Positions 38,222-49,894 of a DNA stretch of 64,000 nucleotides are shown here, piece by piece. Within the stretch, counting starts at the first letter, position 1. Each line of letters opens with the position of its first letter. The translations under genes were made by a program, and so were the position numbers. Source of the stretch: Pseudomonas nabeulensis (GTDB lineage Bacteria > Pseudomonadota > Gammaproteobacteria > Pseudomonadales > Pseudomonadaceae); assembly GCF_004682045.1 (NCBI RefSeq), contig NZ_QUZT01000003.1, positions 1 to 64,000 on the forward strand, read 5' to 3'. A model generated the notes under the pieces. That model was not told where the DNA came from. It did no database searches and worked only from the letters and a program-made list of their open reading frames with translations.

Positions 38222-39937
38222 TCAGCGACGAATACGCGCCTGGAGGAAAGACAGCACGTCAGCCACCGGCAACGGTTGGGCTTCGGCTTCGGTCCGGCTC
38301 TTGTATTCCAGATTGCCATCGGCCAGACCGCGGTCACTGACCACGATACGGTGCGGGATACCAATCAGTTCCATGTCGGCAAACTTGATGCCGGGGCTGG
38401 TTTTCTTGTCCCGATCATCCAGCAGCACTTCAAAACCGGCAGCCGTCAGTTCGGCATACAGTTTGTCGGTGGCTTCGCGTACTTGCTCGGTTTCATAGCG
38501 CAGCGGCACCAGGGCGATCTGGAACGGCGCCAGGGTGTCGCTCCAGATGATGCCTTTTTCGTCGTTGTTCTGCTCGATGGCAGCCGCAACCACGCGGGAA
38601 ACACCAATGCCGTAGCAACCCATGTCCAGGGTGATCGGCTTGCCGTTTTCGCCCAGCACTTCGCACTTCATCGCCTTGCTGTACTTGTTGCCCAGCTGGA
38701 AGATGTGCCCGACTTCGATACCGCGCTTGATTTCCAGGGTGCCCTTGCCATCCGGGCTTGGGTCGCCAGCGACAACGTTGCGCAGGTCGGCCACGGTTGG
38801 AACCGGCAGGTCACGCTCCCAGTTCACGCCGAAGTAGTGCTTGTCGTCGATGTTCGCACCGATGCCGAAGTCGCTCATCAGCTCGACCGAACGGTCGATG
38901 ATGATCGGCAGCGGCAGGTTCAGCGGGCCGAGGGAACCGGCGCCAGCGCCAATGGCGTCGCGCAGTTCGGCATCGGTGGCCATGACCAGCGGGCTGGCCA
39001 CGCCAGGTTGCTGGGCGGCTTTGATTTCGTTGAGTTCGTGGTCGCCACGGATCACCAAGGCGATCAGCTTGCCTTCTTCCTCGGCGCGCACGATCAGGGT
39101 CTTGATGGTCTTTTCAATCGGCAGATTGAATTTTTCCACCAGGGCCGCGATGGTCTTGGTCTCCGGGGTGTCCACCAGGCGCAGTTCTTCGGCCGGCGCA
39201 GCGCGGGAAGTTTCCCGTGGCACGGCTTCGGCTTTCTCGATGTTCGCTGCGTAGTCGGAACCGTTGCTGAACACGATATCGTCTTCGCCGGACTCGGCCA
39301 GTACGTGGAACTCGTGGGAGCCCGCGCCGCCGATGGAGCCGTTGTCCGCTTCAACCGGGCGGAATTTCAGGCCCAGGCGGGTGAACACGTTGCAGTAGGC
39401 CTGGTGCATGCGGTCGTAGGTGACCTGCAACGAAGCCGGGTCGGCATGGAACGAATAGGCGTCCTTCATGATGAATTCACGGCCGCGCATCAAACCGAAG
39501 CGTGGGCGGATTTCGTCACGGAACTTGGTCTGGATCTGATACAGGTTCAGCGGCAGTTGCTTGTAGCTGCTCAGCTCGTTGCGCATCAGGTCGGTGATCA
39601 CTTCTTCGTGGGTCGGGCCGGCGCAGAAATCGCGGCCATGACGGTCCTTGAAGCGCAGCAACTCGGGGCCGTACTCTTCCCAGCGCCCGGATTCCTGCCA
39701 CAACTCAGCCGGTTGGGTGCTCGGCATCAACACTTCGAGAGAGCCGGCGGCGTTCATTTCTTCACGAACGATGGCTTCGACCTTGCGCATCACCTTCAAG
39801 CCCATGGGCAGCCAGGTGTACAGGCCGGAGGCCAGTTTGCGGATCATGCCGGCGCGCAGCATCAGCTGATGGCTGATCACGACCGCATCGGAAGGCGTTT
39901 CTTTCTGTGTGGCGAGCAAATATTGACTGGTACGCAT
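38222..39937 (-). CDS. proS: Prolyl-tRNA synthetase
   Basis: A 571-residue class II synthetase of the bacterial type: motif 1 and 2 regions ([35 protein letters not shown]), the YbaK-like editing insertion (about 225-400; [28 protein letters not shown]), motif 3 ([16 protein letters not shown]) and the anticodon-binding domain. Length is typical. Confidence 0.98.
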   Translation of the reverse strand: MRTSQYLLATQKETPSDAVVISHQLMLRAGMIRKLASGLYTWLPMGLKVMRKVEAIVREEMNAAGSLEVLMPSTQPAELWQESGRWEEYGPELLRFKDRHGRDFCAGPTHEEVITDLMRNELSSYKQLPLNLYQIQTKFRDEIRPRFGLMRGREFIMKDAYSFHADPASLQVTYDRMHQAYCNVFTRLGLKFRPVEADNGSIGGAGSHEFHVLAESGEDDIVFSNGSDYAANIEKAEAVPRETSRAAPAEELRLVDTPETKTIAALVEKFNLPIEKTIKTLIVRAEEEGKLIALVIRGDHELNEIKAAQQPGVASPLVMATDAELRDAIGAGAGSLGPLNLPLPIIIDRSVELMSDFGIGANIDDKHYFGVNWERDLPVPTVADLRNVVAGDPSPDGKGTLEIKRGIEVGHIFQLGNKYSKAMKCEVLGENGKPITLDMGCYGIGVSRVVAAAIEQNNDEKGIIWSDTLAPFQIALVPLRYETEQVREATDKLYAELTAAGFEVLLDDRDKKTSPGIKFADMELIGIPHRIVVSDRGLADGNLEYKSRTEAEAQPLPVADVLSFLQARIRR

Positions 39938-40030
39938 GGTAGGCCGTTGTCGGTTGCTTGGACTTGAAATGACTTGGGATTGTACGGGCGGTTGCTGCCG
40001 GAGTACAGGCGTCAGAATGCGGAGGGGTAG

Positions 40031-40117
40031 GTGGGAGGGGGCTTGCCCCCGATAGCGGAGTGTCAGTCACGGCAAATACAACTGATACAGCGCAATCGGG
40101 GGCAAGCCCCCTCCCAC
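40031..40117. repeat. REPIN, GTGGG-first arrangement
   Basis: Intact REP cores (GTGGGAGGGGGCTTGCCCCC and its complement) around a 41-base spacer. It lies upstream of proS and just after the ampG stop. Confidence 0.9.
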
Positions 40118-40132
40118 ATTGACAGTGGTGTA

Positions 40133-41665
40133 TCAGTCTTCGACCGGGGGATTCAAGCGCGCCCGGCGGTTTTCCTGGAACCAATGCAACGCAATCAAAA
40201 ACAACGTCGGCACACCCAGCAGGCAGGTGATCAGGAAGAAGTTGTGATAGCCGAACTTCTCCACCATCACCCCCGAATACCCGCCGATCAAGCGTGGCAG
40301 CAACAGCATGATCGAGCTGAGCAGCGCGTATTGGGTGGCGGAGAACTTGAGGTTGGTCAGGCTCGACAGGTACGCCACGAACGCCGAGGTGGCCAGGCCC
40401 GAGCTGAAGTTATCCAGGGAAATGGTGAAAATCAGCATCTGCAGGTCCGGGCCCATATCCGCGAGCATCACGAACAACAGGTTGGTGCCGGCTGACGCCA
40501 CACCGCCGATAAACAGGATCGGCAAGATACCGAAGCGCACAATCAGCAGGCCACCCATGCCGGCGCCGAGCAGGGTCATGATCAGACCGAAGATCTTGCT
40601 GACCCCGGCAATCTGGTCCTTGGTGAAGCCCTGGTCGATGTAGAACACGTTGGCCATCACGCCCATCACCGTGTCGGACATGCGATAGGTGGCAATCAGC
40701 CCGAGCAGCAGCAATGCCTGCCAACGGTAGCGCAGGATAAAGTCGTTGACCGGCGTCAGCACCGGCGCCAGGCCACGTCGGCCCATGGCTGACAGGCACA
40801 GTGCGGTAAGGGTGATATAGAGGATGGCGCGCAGGAAGGCGCGGTCTTCCATCAGCAGATCCCACAGGCTCATGCCGTGGAACAGCACGCTTTCGAAGTC
40901 CGTATTGAACAGCTGGGTGAACATCGCCGGCACCGACACCAGCAACACGATCAGCACAAACACCGACACCAATTGATGCACGAAGCTGTAGCGCCCGGCC
41001 TGCAATTGGGTACGCAGTGGCACGTTGGGTTCACGCATGAACAGGGTGGTCAGCAGCGCCGGGATCATCAGCACGCCGAACAGCACATAGGTGCCGAGCC
41101 ACGCCGAATGTTGATAGTTGAAACCGGTAGAGCCGAAGCCTTCGGCAAAAAACAGCGCACCGGCTGTCGCCAGCAGCGCCGCGATGCGGTAACCCGACAT
41201 ATAGCTGGCAGCCAGGGCGGCCTGGCGGCTGTCGTCGGCGATTTCCAGGCGGTAGGCATCGACGGCGATATCTTGGGTGGCAGAAGCGAAGGCGACCACG
41301 ACGGCAATCGCGATCAACCATGACAGGTGCTTCTGCGGGTCGCAAAAGCCCATGCCGATCAAGCCGAGGATCACCAGCGACTGCGCCAGTACCAGCCACG
41401 AACGGCGCCGCCCGAGCTTGCCCAGCAACGGCAGGCGCCATTGGTCGAGCAGCGGCGACCAGACCCATTTGAAGGCATACGCCAGGCCGATCAGGCTCGC
41501 ATAGCCGATGGTCTCGCGGGCCACACCGGCCTCACGCAACCACACCGACAGCGTCGAGAACACCAACATGTAAGGCAGGCCGGCGGCAAAGCCGAGCAAC
41601 AACAGGACTAACGTCGAGGGGCTGGCATAGGCGGCGAGCGCGGCGCGCCAGGTTTTACGGGGCAT
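40133..41665 (-). CDS. ampG: AmpG muropeptide permease, MFS
   Basis: A 510-residue MFS protein with 12-14 membrane segments. N terminus SPSTLVLLLLGFAAGLPYMLVFSTLSVWLREAG and IGYASLIGLAYAFKWVWSPLLDQ are AmpG marks. It imports GlcNAc-anhydro-muropeptides for cell-wall recycling and affects AmpC beta-lactamase induction. Monocistronic; 43 bp after the ATL gene. Confidence 0.93.
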   Translation of the reverse strand: MPRKTWRAALAAYASPSTLVLLLLGFAAGLPYMLVFSTLSVWLREAGVARETIGYASLIGLAYAFKWVWSPLLDQWRLPLLGKLGRRRSWLVLAQSLVILGLIGMGFCDPQKHLSWLIAIAVVVAFASATQDIAVDAYRLEIADDSRQAALAASYMSGYRIAALLATAGALFFAEGFGSTGFNYQHSAWLGTYVLFGVLMIPALLTTLFMREPNVPLRTQLQAGRYSFVHQLVSVFVLIVLLVSVPAMFTQLFNTDFESVLFHGMSLWDLLMEDRAFLRAILYITLTALCLSAMGRRGLAPVLTPVNDFILRYRWQALLLLGLIATYRMSDTVMGVMANVFYIDQGFTKDQIAGVSKIFGLIMTLLGAGMGGLLIVRFGILPILFIGGVASAGTNLLFVMLADMGPDLQMLIFTISLDNFSSGLATSAFVAYLSSLTNLKFSATQYALLSSIMLLLPRLIGGYSGVMVEKFGYHNFFLITCLLGVPTLFLIALHWFQENRRARLNPPVED

Positions 41666-41708
41666 GGGCTGGAGTCTGCCTCAGATTTGCGGAAACAAAG
41701 CGCGCACT

Positions 41709-42062
41709 CTAACCGCTGTGCTCTACCGGGCGCCAGCCATGGCGCTGAATATCAACGCGATTGTTCAGGATAGTGACGCCTTCGCTGCGTAAACGTGCCC
41801 GTTGCTCGTCGCCTGAGGCGCTGCCCACTGGCAGACTTATCCGACCACCGGCACCCAGCACGCGATGCCAGGGCAGCCTGGTGTCCTCGGGAAGTTGGCT
41901 GAGGGTGCGTCCCACCCAACGTGCCGCGCGCCCCAGTCCGGCCAGGTGCGCCAGTTCGCCGTAACTCACCACGCAGCCTTCGGGCACCTGTGCCAGGGTC
42001 AGGTACAGCGCCGTGCGGCGCATTTCGGCGGGGCTTTGTGGGGTTTCGGCAGGTTGATTCAC
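41709..42062 (-). CDS. Alkyltransferase-like protein (ATL), MGMT family
   Basis: A 117-residue MGMT-fold protein. The helix-turn-helix (VSYGELAHLAGLGRAARWVGRTL) is intact, but the alkyl-acceptor motif PCHRV reads PWHRV, so the cysteine is tryptophan. Such ATL proteins bind O6-alkylguanine and flag it for nucleotide excision repair instead of repairing it. GTG at 42062 gives the usual length; an ATG at 42116 would add 18 residues. No strong Shine-Dalgarno decides. Confidence 0.85.
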   Translation of the reverse strand: MNQPAETPQSPAEMRRTALYLTLAQVPEGCVVSYGELAHLAGLGRAARWVGRTLSQLPEDTRLPWHRVLGAGGRISLPVGSASGDEQRARLRSEGVTILNNRVDIQRHGWRPVEHSG

Positions 42063-42223
42063 TGTGGGGCTACCCGTTGAGATCGTCGGTCTTTTGTAAG
42101 AAACGTCTGTAAACATGGCGATGAGAATTGAACTCAACCCCAATCCTTGAGTCAGTCCTTGCTAAGACGTTATCTAACACGATAATGCCCTTTTTTCGCC
42201 AAGCCCGAGCCCCGAATCTGCTT

Positions 42224-43231
42224 ATGTTGTCCAGAACCCTGCTGTGCCTTGCTGTTTTCAGCGCCTCCACGCCCTTGCTGGCCGACACCGTCTGGTTGAA
42301 GAACGGTGACCGCCTGACCGGCAAGATCAAAGTCTTCGACGGTGGCAAGTTGCTGGTTCAGACCGATTACGCAGGCGCCATTCCCATCGACTGGAAGCAG
42401 GTGAAAACCCTGGAAAGCGACCAGGAGCTGCTGGTCAAGCAGGACGCCTACACCGGCGAAAAGGCCAAGTCCCTGAAAGCGGCGGATGACGGCAAGGTGA
42501 CGCTGGCCAATGGCGAGGCACCCAAGACCGTCGAATTGGCGAGCATCCAGCAGATCATCAAGCCCAAGCCGGTGATTGAGGACTTGGTGTGGAAGGGCAA
42601 TGTCGACCTGGCGCTGGACTACAAGCGCGCCGAAAACGACACCAACGATTACGACATCGATTTCAAGACCACCGCCCGCCACGGCAAGTGGCGTCACACC
42701 GGCCAAGGCGAGTACAACCGCGAGTTCCAGGACGACGTCACCACCACCGATAACTGGGCCCTGGAGTATGACCTGGACCGCTTCCTGACCGACCATTGGT
42801 TCTGGCAGGGGCGTTTGACCTACAAACGCGACAAGGTTGAAGACCTGGCCCGACAACGCACCGTGGGTACCGGCCCTGGCTACCAATTCTGGGACGATGA
42901 ACTGGGCGCGTTCTCCCTCGGCTCGCTGGTCAACCGCACCGACTATGAATATGCCGACGGCGGCAAAGACAACTTCTATTCGGTGGCGATGAAGTGGAAT
43001 TACAACCGCTATCTGGTGGGCAAGACCGTCGAATTCTTCACCACCGGTGAGCTGGGCCGGCCGATTGACGGGCCGGTCGACTACTCCCTGGATGCGGAAA
43101 TGGGCCTGCGCTACAAAGTCACCGAGTGGGCGTCCCTCAACCTCAAGGCCGAGCGTGACATTATCAGTGGCGACTCCGACAGCAGCCTGAGCAAGACCCG
43201 CTATACCGCAGGCTTCGGCGTGGCCTGGTAA
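42224..43231 (+). CDS. DUF481 outer-membrane protein, YdiY-like
   Basis: A 335-residue exported protein with signal peptide (MLSRTLLCLAVFSASTPLLAD). An N-terminal part (TVWLKNGDRLTGKIKVFDGGKLLVQTDYAG) is followed by a DUF481 beta-barrel of alternating aromatic strands ending RYTAGFGVAW, with a terminal aromatic residue typical of outer-membrane proteins. ATG at 42185 is an alternative but gives a poorer signal peptide. Function unknown. Confidence 0.83.
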   Translation: MLSRTLLCLAVFSASTPLLADTVWLKNGDRLTGKIKVFDGGKLLVQTDYAGAIPIDWKQVKTLESDQELLVKQDAYTGEKAKSLKAADDGKVTLANGEAPKTVELASIQQIIKPKPVIEDLVWKGNVDLALDYKRAENDTNDYDIDFKTTARHGKWRHTGQGEYNREFQDDVTTTDNWALEYDLDRFLTDHWFWQGRLTYKRDKVEDLARQRTVGTGPGYQFWDDELGAFSLGSLVNRTDYEYADGGKDNFYSVAMKWNYNRYLVGKTVEFFTTGELGRPIDGPVDYSLDAEMGLRYKVTEWASLNLKAERDIISGDSDSSLSKTRYTAGFGVAW

Positions 43232-43337
43232 TAAGGTCGAACAAAACCTGCTTGGCAACCGCTGTGCATATTGATTACCGTGTGTTGAGATCCATTCCCA
43301 TATGCCATGGGCGGCGCAATACCCGAGGAGTCATACG

Positions 43338-44069
43338 TTGAGCACACAGGTTGCCAAGAACGCCCGAGAGCTGTTGCTCAAGGAATACCGTGGGGCGCTT
43401 TCCACATTGTCCAAGGCCATGCCCGGCTTCCCGTTCGGCTCGGTCGTGCCGTATTGCCTCGACGAGCAAGGCCGCCCGCTGATCCTGATCAGTCGCATTG
43501 CCCAACATACTCACAACCTGCAAAAAGACCCCAAGTGCTCGTTGCTGGTGGGAGAACGTGAAGCGGATGACGTGCAAGCCGTCGGCCGTCTCACGTACCT
43601 GGCCGAAGCCGAGAAACTGGAGGAGGGCGCTGCCATCGAGGCGGCTGCCGAGCGTTACTACCGCTACTTCCCCGAGTCGGCCAACTACCACAAGGCGCAT
43701 GATTTCGACTTCTGGGTGCTCAAACCGGTGCGCCACCGCTATATCGGTGGTTTCGGTGCGATCCACTGGATCGACCAGCTCACCCTGGCCAACCCCTTTG
43801 CCGGCAAGGCCGAGCAAAGCATGATCGAGCACATGAACAGCGATCACACCAAGGCCATCGCCCATTACGTCGAGTTGGCCGGTTTGCCGACCTCGGAACC
43901 GGCGCAACTGGCCGGCATCGACAGCGAAGGCATGCACCTGCGCATTGGCCAATCGTTGCACTGGCTGCCTTTTGCCGAGTCTTGCAACACCCCGACACAA
44001 GTGCGAGAAGCCCTGGTTTCATTGGCCCACGCCGAGGTCTGGCCGAAAAAAGCACCTGCCAACGCTTGA
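43338..44069 (+). CDS. HugZ-like FMN/haem-binding protein, TTG start
   Basis: A 243-residue split-barrel protein: pyridoxamine-phosphate-oxidase-like domain (GALSTLSKAMPGFPFGSVVPYCLDE; RIAQHTHNLQKDPKCSLLVGE) and a C-terminal DUF2470 domain (MIEHMNSDHTKAIAHYVEL). Family members include HugZ, which binds and degrades haem; that activity is not proven here. GAGGAG (43325-43330) lies seven bases before TTG at 43338, deciding the start. Confidence 0.87.
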   Translation: MSTQVAKNARELLLKEYRGALSTLSKAMPGFPFGSVVPYCLDEQGRPLILISRIAQHTHNLQKDPKCSLLVGEREADDVQAVGRLTYLAEAEKLEEGAAIEAAAERYYRYFPESANYHKAHDFDFWVLKPVRHRYIGGFGAIHWIDQLTLANPFAGKAEQSMIEHMNSDHTKAIAHYVELAGLPTSEPAQLAGIDSEGMHLRIGQSLHWLPFAESCNTPTQVREALVSLAHAEVWPKKAPANA

Positions 44070-44135
44070 ATTCACGAAACGGCGACGTCATCTAAGGTGG
44101 ACTAGCAAGGCATTCTTGCGTTGAGGAACCTTTTG

Positions 44136-44612
44136 ATGCGCCCTTTTTTGTTGCTCTTTCTGCTGTTCCCGGTGTTGGAGCTGTTCGTATTCGTTCAAGT
44201 CAGCGGAGCGATCGGGTTTTTCCCGGCCCTGTTGCTGATCATTCTCGGCTCGATGCTTGGCGTACTGGTGCTGCGCGTCGCCGGCCTGGCCACGGCGCTA
44301 CGTGCCCGTGAAAGCCTGAACCGCGGCGAACTGCCAGCCCAGACCATGCTCGAGGGCCTGATGATGGCCCTGGCCGGTGGCCTGTTGATCCTGCCGGGTT
44401 TCATCAGCGACGTGGTCGGCCTGGTCATGTTGCTGCCGTTCACCCGCAAGCTGCTGGCCGGCAAGATGCGTCAGCGCGCCGAAGAAGCGGCGATTCGCCA
44501 ACGTGCGTTTGCCGATGACCTGCAATCCCGTGGTGGCCCGGCTCCGCGCCAACCGCTGGAGCGGGAAGGCGACGTGATCGAAGGCGAGTTCGAGCACCGC
44601 GACAGCAAATAA
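44136..44612 (+). CDS. fxsA: FxsA family membrane protein
   Basis: A 158-residue inner-membrane protein with three or four hydrophobic segments (FLLLFLLFPVLELFVFVQVSG; LLIILGSMLGVLVLRVAG; MMALAGGLLILPGFISDVVGL) and a charged tail. E. coli FxsA lessens phage T7 exclusion by F; its normal role is unknown. Placement just before groESL matches E. coli. GAGGA precedes the ATG at 44136. Confidence 0.93.
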   Translation: MRPFLLLFLLFPVLELFVFVQVSGAIGFFPALLLIILGSMLGVLVLRVAGLATALRARESLNRGELPAQTMLEGLMMALAGGLLILPGFISDVVGLVMLLPFTRKLLAGKMRQRAEEAAIRQRAFADDLQSRGGPAPRQPLEREGDVIEGEFEHRDSK

Positions 44613-44691
44613 CCGCTTCACTGGCACGGCACCTTCGGGTGCCGTGTTGCTTTGTGCCGCCGGCAGCTGCAAAAAAAATCCGCCGAGGCCT

Positions 44692-44720
44692 CTTGTAATA
44701 ACCTTATGCGCCCTTATGTA
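44692..44720 (+). promoter_or_regulatory. Sigma32-like heat-shock promoter for groESL
   Basis: CTTGTA (44692-44697) and CCCTTATGTA (44711-44720), spaced 13 bases, resemble CTTGAA-N13-CCCCAT. It lies about 140 bases before groES. Confidence 0.65.
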
Positions 44721-44859
44721 TCGGTCACCGCAAGGTTTCTGGTGGCGACACCAGACAGACTTCAGCGTCTTGCTTGGCGAGGCGCGACCGGTATAGCCGG
44801 AATACAACTTGCCGGTACTGACACCGGCCGATGAAAAACACAATTAGGAGAGATCGACA

Positions 44860-45156
44860 ATGAGCAAGCTTCGTCCTCTGCACGACCGCGTCGTAATCCG
44901 TCGCAGCGAAGAAGAAAAGAAAACCGCTGGCGGTATCGTTCTGCCAGGTTCGGCTGCTGAAAAAGCCAACCACGGTGTGATCGTCGCTGCAGGCCCAGGC
45001 AAGACTCTGGAAAACGGTGAAGTACGTGCGCTGGCCGTTAAAGTCGGTGACAAGGTTGTATTCGGCCCTTACTCCGGCAGCAACACTGTGAAAGTCGACG
45101 GCGAAGACCTGCTGGTCATGGCTGAGAACGAGATTCTCGCCGTACTGGAAGCGTAA
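44860..45156 (+). CDS. groES: Co-chaperonin GroES
   Basis: A 98-residue GroES with [29 protein letters not shown], including the mobile loop that docks on GroEL. AGGAGA precedes the start. groEL follows 48 bp later. Confidence 0.98.
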   Translation: MSKLRPLHDRVVIRRSEEEKKTAGGIVLPGSAAEKANHGVIVAAGPGKTLENGEVRALAVKVGDKVVFGPYSGSNTVKVDGEDLLVMAENEILAVLEA

Positions 45157-45192
45157 TTCCCGCTCATTTTCCCGTTACTTCAAAGTATTTAA

Positions 45193-46851
<1,659 letters not shown>

Positions 46852-46872
46852 GCCAGCCTTACCCCCGTACTG

Positions 46873-46911
46873 AAAAAGCCCCGCCTGCAGTGATGCAGGC
46901 GGGGCTTTTTT
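46873..46911 (+). terminator. Terminator after groEL
   Basis: AAAAAGCCCCGCCTGCA / TGCAGGCGGGGCTTTTT with a four-base loop, 20 bases after the stop. Confidence 0.95.
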
Positions 46912-46942
46912 ATTGGAGCTGTGTGCTGTTTGTGAGGGCCTC

Positions 46943-47030
46943 ATCGGGGGCAAGCCCCCTCCCACATTTTGAATGTATTCACAGATCAAAGTGTGGGAGG
47001 GGCGGTGCGACGATTCGACTTGCCCCCGAT
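46943..47030. repeat. REPIN with 16-bp insert in right REP
   Basis: The left REP is intact. The right REP carries CGGTGCGACGATTCGA at 47003-47018. The spacer is shorter and its internal stem is poor, so this REPIN may be decaying. Confidence 0.85.
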
Positions 47031-47059
47031 AGCGGCCTTACACCCGCCGCAGATATCGG

Positions 47060-49009
47060 CTACCGCCCACTCAACTGCGGACTAGCCTCCTTCGGCCCCT
47101 TCCAGCTCAACAATTGCTGCTTGAACCCATAACTGGCCGCCTGGTAATAAGTGATCGCCCGCTGAATCAACGGATCATCACTGCCCACCCGCGATTCCTG
47201 GCTCTCACCCAGCGCCTGGTCGTGACGACGCAAGCCCAGGCGTGGACTGAGAATCGCCAGGTCCTTGCCATCGAACAACCCCAGATGCTGATAGTTGCCC
47301 ACCACCACACGCGGTGGCAGCGGGTTGTCCTGCAACAGATTGCGACCAAAGAAGGTGGATTCGTAGCTCAGGTTGATCAACCCCAGCAACGTCGGCGCCA
47401 GGTCAATCTGGCTGGCCAACAGCGCCGTCTCCCGGGCGTCAACCAACTTGGGCGCATAGATGAACAGTGGAATCTGGTAATTGGTGATCGGCAGGTCTTC
47501 CTTGCCTGCGCTGCCAGCGGTGTGGTCGGCGACGAACACAAAGACCGTATTGTCGAACCAGGGCTTTTGGCGCGCAGCGGTGAGGAACTCACCGATGGCG
47601 TGGTCGGTGTATTTCACCGCGCCGTCACGACCATTGCCGGATTTGATATCGATACGCCCGTCCGGGTAGGTGTAGGGGCGATGGTTGGAAGTCGTCATCA
47701 ACTGCAACAAAAACGGCTGCTGCTTGGCATAGTCGGCATCGGCCAGTTTCAGGGTCTGCTTGTAGAGGTCTTCGTCAGCCATGCCCCAGGCATTTTTAAA
47801 CGAGATTTCCGATTCCGGCACGCTGCTCTGGTCCACCACTCGGTAACCGTTGCCGCTGAAAAACGCATTCATATTGTCGAAATAACCGCGCCCGCCGTAG
47901 ACGAACACACTGTCATAACCGATGGCGGTGAGCTGTTGGCCCAGGCTGGCGAAACCGCTTTCACGACCAATACGCTTGACGATGGAGCGCCCCGGCGTCG
48001 GTGGAATCGCCAGGGTAATGGCTTCCAGGCCACGGTCAGTGCGAGTGCCGGTGGCGTAGAAGTTGTTGAAGTACAGGCTCTGTTTGCGCAGTGCATCCAG
48101 ATTGGGCGTGAGGTTACGCCCATCACCATTACTGCCCATGTACTTGGCGCTGAAACTTTCGATGGTCACCAGTACGATATTGGGTTTACGCAAGGTGCCG
48201 GGGTTGTCGATGGCGCGGCGAATATCCAACGGGTCTTTGCCGATAAAGCGTGCATTGGGCTCGCTGAGTTCGGCGCGCAATTGTTGGGCGACGACATCTG
48301 TCGGCAAGGTTTTGTAGAACTGGGGGTAATCCAACTCGTTGTTACGGAAGGCGGCGAAAAACTGGTAGGGGCCGTTGCTGGCCAGCTCGTTGTTGTAGGC
48401 ATTGCCGCCCTGGGTGCGAGGGCTGTCCTGGCTGATCAATTGCAGGCTGAGGCCGGCAATCACCAGCAGGCCCAGTGCATTCACCAGACGGCCACGCAGT
48501 GGCGGCAGCGGTGCGTTCATCGCGGCGTTGAAAGGTTTGCGCAGGGCCAGGCTCAACACCACGGCCAGCACGGCCAACAAGCTGAGGAGTTTGCCGATTG
48601 GGTACGACTCCAGCAGGTTGTTCAGCACCTCATCGGAATACACCAGGTAGTCGACGGCGATAAAGTTGAAGCGCACGCCGAATTCATCCCAGAACAGCCA
48701 TTCGGCCACCGAGGTGAACAGCATGGCGAACACGCTCACGGTCAGCACGGCTTGCAGGAACCAACGATGGCCCCGGCGGCGCCACAGGGCAGGTGGACAC
48801 AGCAACAAATACAGGCCCAACGGCAACGCGGCATAGGCCAGAAAACCCAGGTCGTAGAGCAAACCCACGCCAAACACCGGCAGGAGATTACCGCTGACTT
48901 CATCCAGATGGGTAAGCAGTAGAACGCTGCGCGTGAGCAGGAAAATCACCAGCCAGGTGCCGGTGACGAGCAGCAGATAGCGCATAGGCGCTGTTTTGAG
49001 AAACCCCAT
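47060..49009 (-). CDS. LTA-synthase/sulfatase-family membrane enzyme
   Basis: A 649-residue inner-membrane protein with five N-terminal segments (about 1-200) and a periplasmic sulfatase-fold domain (about 265-590). The candidate nucleophile threonine is in FYATGTRTDRGLEAI; metal-binding stretches include VTIESFSAKY, FVFVADHTAGS. The family includes phosphoglycerol and phosphoethanolamine transferases such as OpgB and LtaS; the acceptor here is unknown. Start 49009 has AAGGAAG upstream. Divergent from colR. Confidence 0.87.
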   Translation of the reverse strand: MGFLKTAPMRYLLLVTGTWLVIFLLTRSVLLLTHLDEVSGNLLPVFGVGLLYDLGFLAYAALPLGLYLLLCPPALWRRRGHRWFLQAVLTVSVFAMLFTSVAEWLFWDEFGVRFNFIAVDYLVYSDEVLNNLLESYPIGKLLSLLAVLAVVLSLALRKPFNAAMNAPLPPLRGRLVNALGLLVIAGLSLQLISQDSPRTQGGNAYNNELASNGPYQFFAAFRNNELDYPQFYKTLPTDVVAQQLRAELSEPNARFIGKDPLDIRRAIDNPGTLRKPNIVLVTIESFSAKYMGSNGDGRNLTPNLDALRKQSLYFNNFYATGTRTDRGLEAITLAIPPTPGRSIVKRIGRESGFASLGQQLTAIGYDSVFVYGGRGYFDNMNAFFSGNGYRVVDQSSVPESEISFKNAWGMADEDLYKQTLKLADADYAKQQPFLLQLMTTSNHRPYTYPDGRIDIKSGNGRDGAVKYTDHAIGEFLTAARQKPWFDNTVFVFVADHTAGSAGKEDLPITNYQIPLFIYAPKLVDARETALLASQIDLAPTLLGLINLSYESTFFGRNLLQDNPLPPRVVVGNYQHLGLFDGKDLAILSPRLGLRRHDQALGESQESRVGSDDPLIQRAITYYQAASYGFKQQLLSWKGPKEASPQLSGR

Positions 49010-49210
49010 GTCCAACTTCCTTATATCGATGGGCGGCGATCTTCGCCCTGACACTGTAGTCAGTTTGTGAAGCTATAGTGAAAATCTCGTTCAACTTAAA
49101 TAACGGTTGAAAACCCTTATCGGCAGGCCGTTCAGGTCTATCCCTTAGCCCCACTTGGCCTTAAGCTGCGCGAGCCAACACGGCTGTTACCGCGTACGGA
49201 GACACTGCCC

Positions 49211-49894
49211 ATGCGAATTCTATTGGTTGAAGACAACCGCGATATTCTGGCCAACCTGGCCGATTACCTGGGGCTAAAAGGCTATACCGTGGACTGTGCG
49301 CAGGACGGTTTGTCGGGCCTGCACCTGGCCGCCACCGAGCATTACGACTTGATCGTGCTCGACATCATGCTGCCCGGCATTGACGGTTACACCTTGTGCA
49401 AACGCCTGCGCGAAGATGCCCGCCGCGACACGCCGGTGATCATGCTCACCGCTCGCGACCAACTGGATGACCGGCTGCAGGGCTTCAAGTCCGGCGCCGA
49501 TGACTACCTGCTCAAGCCTTTCGCCCTGTCGGAACTGGCCGCACGCATCGAGGCCGTGCTGCGCCGTGCCCAGGGTGGCGGGCGCCGTGCCCTGCAAGTG
49601 GCTGACCTGCATTACGACCTCGATACCCTGGAAGTCACCCGCGAAGGGCGCCTGCTCAAGCTCAACCCGGTCGGCCTCAAACTGCTGGCGGTGCTGATGC
49701 AGAAGAGCCCCCACGTACTGCGTCGCGAGATTCTCGAAGAGGCCCTGTGGGGCGATGACTGCCCGGACAGCGACAGCCTGCGCAGCCATGTTCATCAATT
49801 GCGCCAAGTGATCGACAAACCGTTCGCCAAGCCGCTGCTGCAAACCGTGCATGGCGTGGGTTATCGCTTGGCCGAGGGGCGTGATGGAGTTTAA
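49211..49894 (+). CDS. colR: Response regulator ColR
   Basis: A 227-residue OmpR-class regulator: receiver domain with phospho-aspartate in LIVLDIMLPG and lysine in YLLKPF, then a winged-helix DNA-binding domain. In P. fluorescens and P. putida ColRS keeps the outer membrane intact and supports root colonisation. Assignment rests on sequence and on the downstream methyltransferase/wapQ genes. It overlaps colS by 11 bp. Confidence 0.9.
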   Translation: MRILLVEDNRDILANLADYLGLKGYTVDCAQDGLSGLHLAATEHYDLIVLDIMLPGIDGYTLCKRLREDARRDTPVIMLTARDQLDDRLQGFKSGADDYLLKPFALSELAARIEAVLRRAQGGGRRALQVADLHYDLDTLEVTREGRLLKLNPVGLKLLAVLMQKSPHVLRREILEEALWGDDCPDSDSLRSHVHQLRQVIDKPFAKPLLQTVHGVGYRLAEGRDGV

